The notes under the pieces are model-generated. The model worked only from the letters and a program-made list of their open reading frames with translations. It did no database searches and was not told where the DNA came from. Shown piece after piece: positions 44,544 through 46,384 of a stretch of DNA of 46,384 nt (position 1 is the stretch's first letter; every line of letters starts with the position of its first letter). The DNA comes from Oscillospiraceae bacterium. GTDB lineage: Bacteria > Bacillota > Clostridia > Oscillospirales > Ruminococcaceae. The stretch spans positions 1-46,384 of the forward strand of contig JAFSEN010000080.1 in assembly GCA_017435745.1 (NCBI GenBank), given 5' to 3'. The position numbers and the translations under genes are program-made.

Positions 44544-46377
44544 AATCAATATTCTGATTATTTGTTTCTGATTGCTGCCTGTGCTGTAACGAAGTATCAT
44601 AGGTAGGCGTGCTAAAACTGGTTTGATTTGAGCATATTAAGCCGTGCTCACGGCTTCGTAAAGGGAAATCGGATTCAATATCCTCCAATTTGAATACGGG
44701 ATTTTCCTTTTTGCCATTGAGTGTAAGATCAGCATGAGCACGAGTGTTTCCACTGAGATTAATATACCATACATAAGAACTGTTGGATATCGGAACCACT
44801 TTCTCCACAAACTTATTAATTATTGCCGGATGAATCTTTTCTTCTTCAAGATCAAGATATGTGTTTAAAACCTTTTCTATGGTTTTGTAATCTGGTTTAG
44901 TGCTTTTCGAAGAAATATCCGGCTGATTCTTTAAAGCTTCTTTCAGGTTGGTAATTTCACTGTTGATCTTATCGCGAAGAGGCTTGTATTCTTCAGAAGT
45001 GATTTCACCAGAGATTCTCATATTAACAAGATTGGCGAGTTTTTGTTCTGCCTTTTCAAGTTCTCTTTGAATTTTTTGAACAGAGTTGTCCATCAGGCTT
45101 TGTTTATCTTTATAATACTTTTTTATTAGATCCAATGCAATAAGAATAGATTCTTTTCTGTCTTTCCAAAGATGTTCAAATATGAGTTTTGCCATGTAAT
45201 CAAGTTTCCAAGCGGCAATCATTTTGATATCGCAATATCCCGTGCTATCAAGACCCATGGATTCGCGTTTGCTTTTGCTTCCGTTGTTAATTTGATTGTA
45301 ACATTGGTAGCCAAAAGTTTTGGAACCATCTGCGTGTCTATTCCATTGATTTCGCCTGAATGAAGAGCCGCAAGAACATTTTAACTTTTGTACCCAAATG
45401 TCCTTTGATTCTCTGTAAGCAATGTTAGTTTTTTCTTCTGTGACAAGAGTTTCTCTTTTTCTGCTAATTCTGATTTCCTGTGCTTTGTTCCATACTTCCC
45501 ATGAAACAATAGCGGGAAAATCGCCTTTGACATATTCGTAAGTATCCATGTCGAGATTGGAAATTCTGCGTTGTTCAAGATAGTTGTTGCTTCGTGATTT
45601 GTTGTAACATATGGTCCCGGTATAAGTTGCATTTTTTATAGTACGCATGACATTCCAGGTTGTCCATTTTATTAAACCAGTTGCGGTTTTTCTTTTTCTT
45701 TCATTTAAGATACCGGCAATTTTCATTGAGCCGTTACCTTCAAGATAGAGATCGAATACCATTCTGACAGTTTCAGCTTGTTCTTCATTAATAACATAAG
45801 TGTTGCCAACTCTGTCATATCCAAGAATATTCCCACAGCCATAAAGTACGCCATTATCACGACTGATTTTTTGTCCTGCTTTAACTCGTTCGGACGTTTT
45901 TCTACTTTCTTCCTGGGCAAGTGTTGCCATGAGCGAAAGTCTTAATTCACCATCGCCGTCCATAGTCCAGATATTATCATCAATAAAGAAAACTTCAACA
46001 CCTATGTTTTTAAGTTCTCTTGTGACAACAAGTGTATCGACAACATTCCTTGCAAAACGGCAGACCTCACGAGTAACAATCAAATCAAATTTGTGTTGTT
46101 TTGCATCTTCAATCATTTTCAAGAAAGACGGACGCTTTTTAGCTTGAGTTCCGGTAATACCTTCATCAATGTAGCGGTCATATTCTTCCCAGTTTGGATG
46201 ATACCTGAACTGGTCATCATACCATTGTAATTGATTTTCAAGAGCAGACAATTGTGCTTCATGCTCGGTTGAAACACGTCCATAAATTGCGACTTTTCTT
46301 GGTCTGTTACGGTCAAACAGAGCATAGTCGGTAAGTTTGAATTTGTAGTTGTAATCCTGTGCAGTTGCTGTATTCAT
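44542..46377 (-). CDS. Large serine recombinase (site-specific integrase/resolvase type)
   Basis: 611 residues. Residues 28-170 form the serine-recombinase catalytic domain: YGRVSTEHEAQLSALENQ with nucleophile Ser36, and VTREVCRFARNVVDT with the Arg pair. A Recombinase domain (GYDRVGNTYVINEEQAE and on), a zinc-ribbon-like part (LKCSCGSSFRR, then GYQCYNQ) and a long coiled coil (about 425-490) follow, the full plan of large serine recombinases from phages and conjugative transposons. These join attP and attB via a Ser-DNA bond. ATG 46377 lies seven bases from the window edge, so a longer start cannot be excluded and the RBS is not visible. It marks a mobile element that probably continues to the right. 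Confidence 0.92.
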   Translation of the reverse strand: MNTATAQDYNYKFKLTDYALFDRNRPRKVAIYGRVSTEHEAQLSALENQLQWYDDQFRYHPNWEEYDRYIDEGITGTQAKKRPSFLKMIEDAKQHKFDLIVTREVCRFARNVVDTLVVTRELKNIGVEVFFIDDNIWTMDGDGELRLSLMATLAQEESRKTSERVKAGQKISRDNGVLYGCGNILGYDRVGNTYVINEEQAETVRMVFDLYLEGNGSMKIAGILNERKRKTATGLIKWTTWNVMRTIKNATYTGTICYNKSRSNNYLEQRRISNLDMDTYEYVKGDFPAIVSWEVWNKAQEIRISRKRETLVTEEKTNIAYRESKDIWVQKLKCSCGSSFRRNQWNRHADGSKTFGYQCYNQINNGSKSKRESMGLDSTGYCDIKMIAAWKLDYMAKLIFEHLWKDRKESILIALDLIKKYYKDKQSLMDNSVQKIQRELEKAEQKLANLVNMRISGEITSEEYKPLRDKINSEITNLKEALKNQPDISSKSTKPDYKTIEKVLNTYLDLEEEKIHPAIINKFVEKVVPISNSSYVWYINLSGNTRAHADLTLNGKKENPVFKLEDIESDFPLRSREHGLICSNQTSFSTPTYDTSLQHRQQSETNNQNID

Positions 46378-46384
46378 CGTTAAA

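Overview
The window looks like a chromosomal segment of a low-to-middle GC, Gram-positive Firmicute, most likely an uncultured gut-type member of class Clostridia (Oscillospirales-like). The basis is the Shine-Dalgarno style (AGGAGG), sigma-A-type promoters, rRNA/tRNA operon layout, VanW, Lgt-like and GldA genes, BspA-type leucine-rich repeats, a sortase-like C-terminus with NPDTG, and SipW-type signal peptidases. No species can be named from sequence reading alone.

Layout. (1) 1-1218: 3' end of an rRNA operon (5S), three tRNA genes (Asn, a CAT-anticodon tRNA, Trp) and an APH(3')-type aminoglycoside phosphotransferase. (2) 1253-4796, all minus strand: a lipoprotein, a MerR regulator and an MFS exporter. 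A MerR-style promoter with a 19-bp spacer points the wrong way, into the 3' end of the exporter gene. (3) 5361-31708, all plus strand: a run of about fifteen genes that reads as one surface-structure locus. (4) 31937-39451: a 2299-residue wall-anchored protein and a small membrane-anchored protein. (5) 39596-46377: mixed genes, namely a PlsC-like acyltransferase with a zinc ribbon, an AT-rich Lgt-like gene, glycerol dehydrogenase, VanW and a large serine recombinase at the right edge.

The 26-kb locus is the exciting part. It begins with a sigma-A promoter and a FIVAR-type membrane protein, then a degenerate HD-GYP/EAL protein (probable c-di-GMP sensor or adaptor), then a membrane protein with a C-terminal WLEG module. 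It continues with at least four, probably six, proteins carrying SipW-type (TasA/camelysin-like) signal segments with a Y/F/S-A-W-F/L/M/Y core or an A-R-Y variant. Two separate S26B (SipW/ER-type Ser-His) signal peptidases are embedded among their likely substrates. Between the first peptidase and the next substrate lie a membrane-tethered McrB-like AAA+ ATPase and a coiled-coil protein whose N-terminal half recalls the DUF2357 partner of McrB-like ATPases. The locus ends with a 1753-residue giant paralog of the first fibre protein and an LRR membrane protein.

My working model (inference) is a SipW-dependent surface fibre or matrix apparatus. The peptidases mature several different subunits, the beta-helix and giant Ig-like proteins are tips or adhesins, and the C-terminally anchored FIVAR and LRR proteins display or tether it. 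The cytoplasmic AAA+/coiled-coil pair and the HD-GYP/EAL protein would drive or gate assembly. McrBC-type AAA+ modules are known from DNA restriction, so finding one inside a secretion operon, without a nuclease, is unusual. Two small repeat elements interrupt the run: an 80-bp palindromic repeat array whose third copy holds a GIY-YIG gene, and a hairpin-rich MITE-like block.
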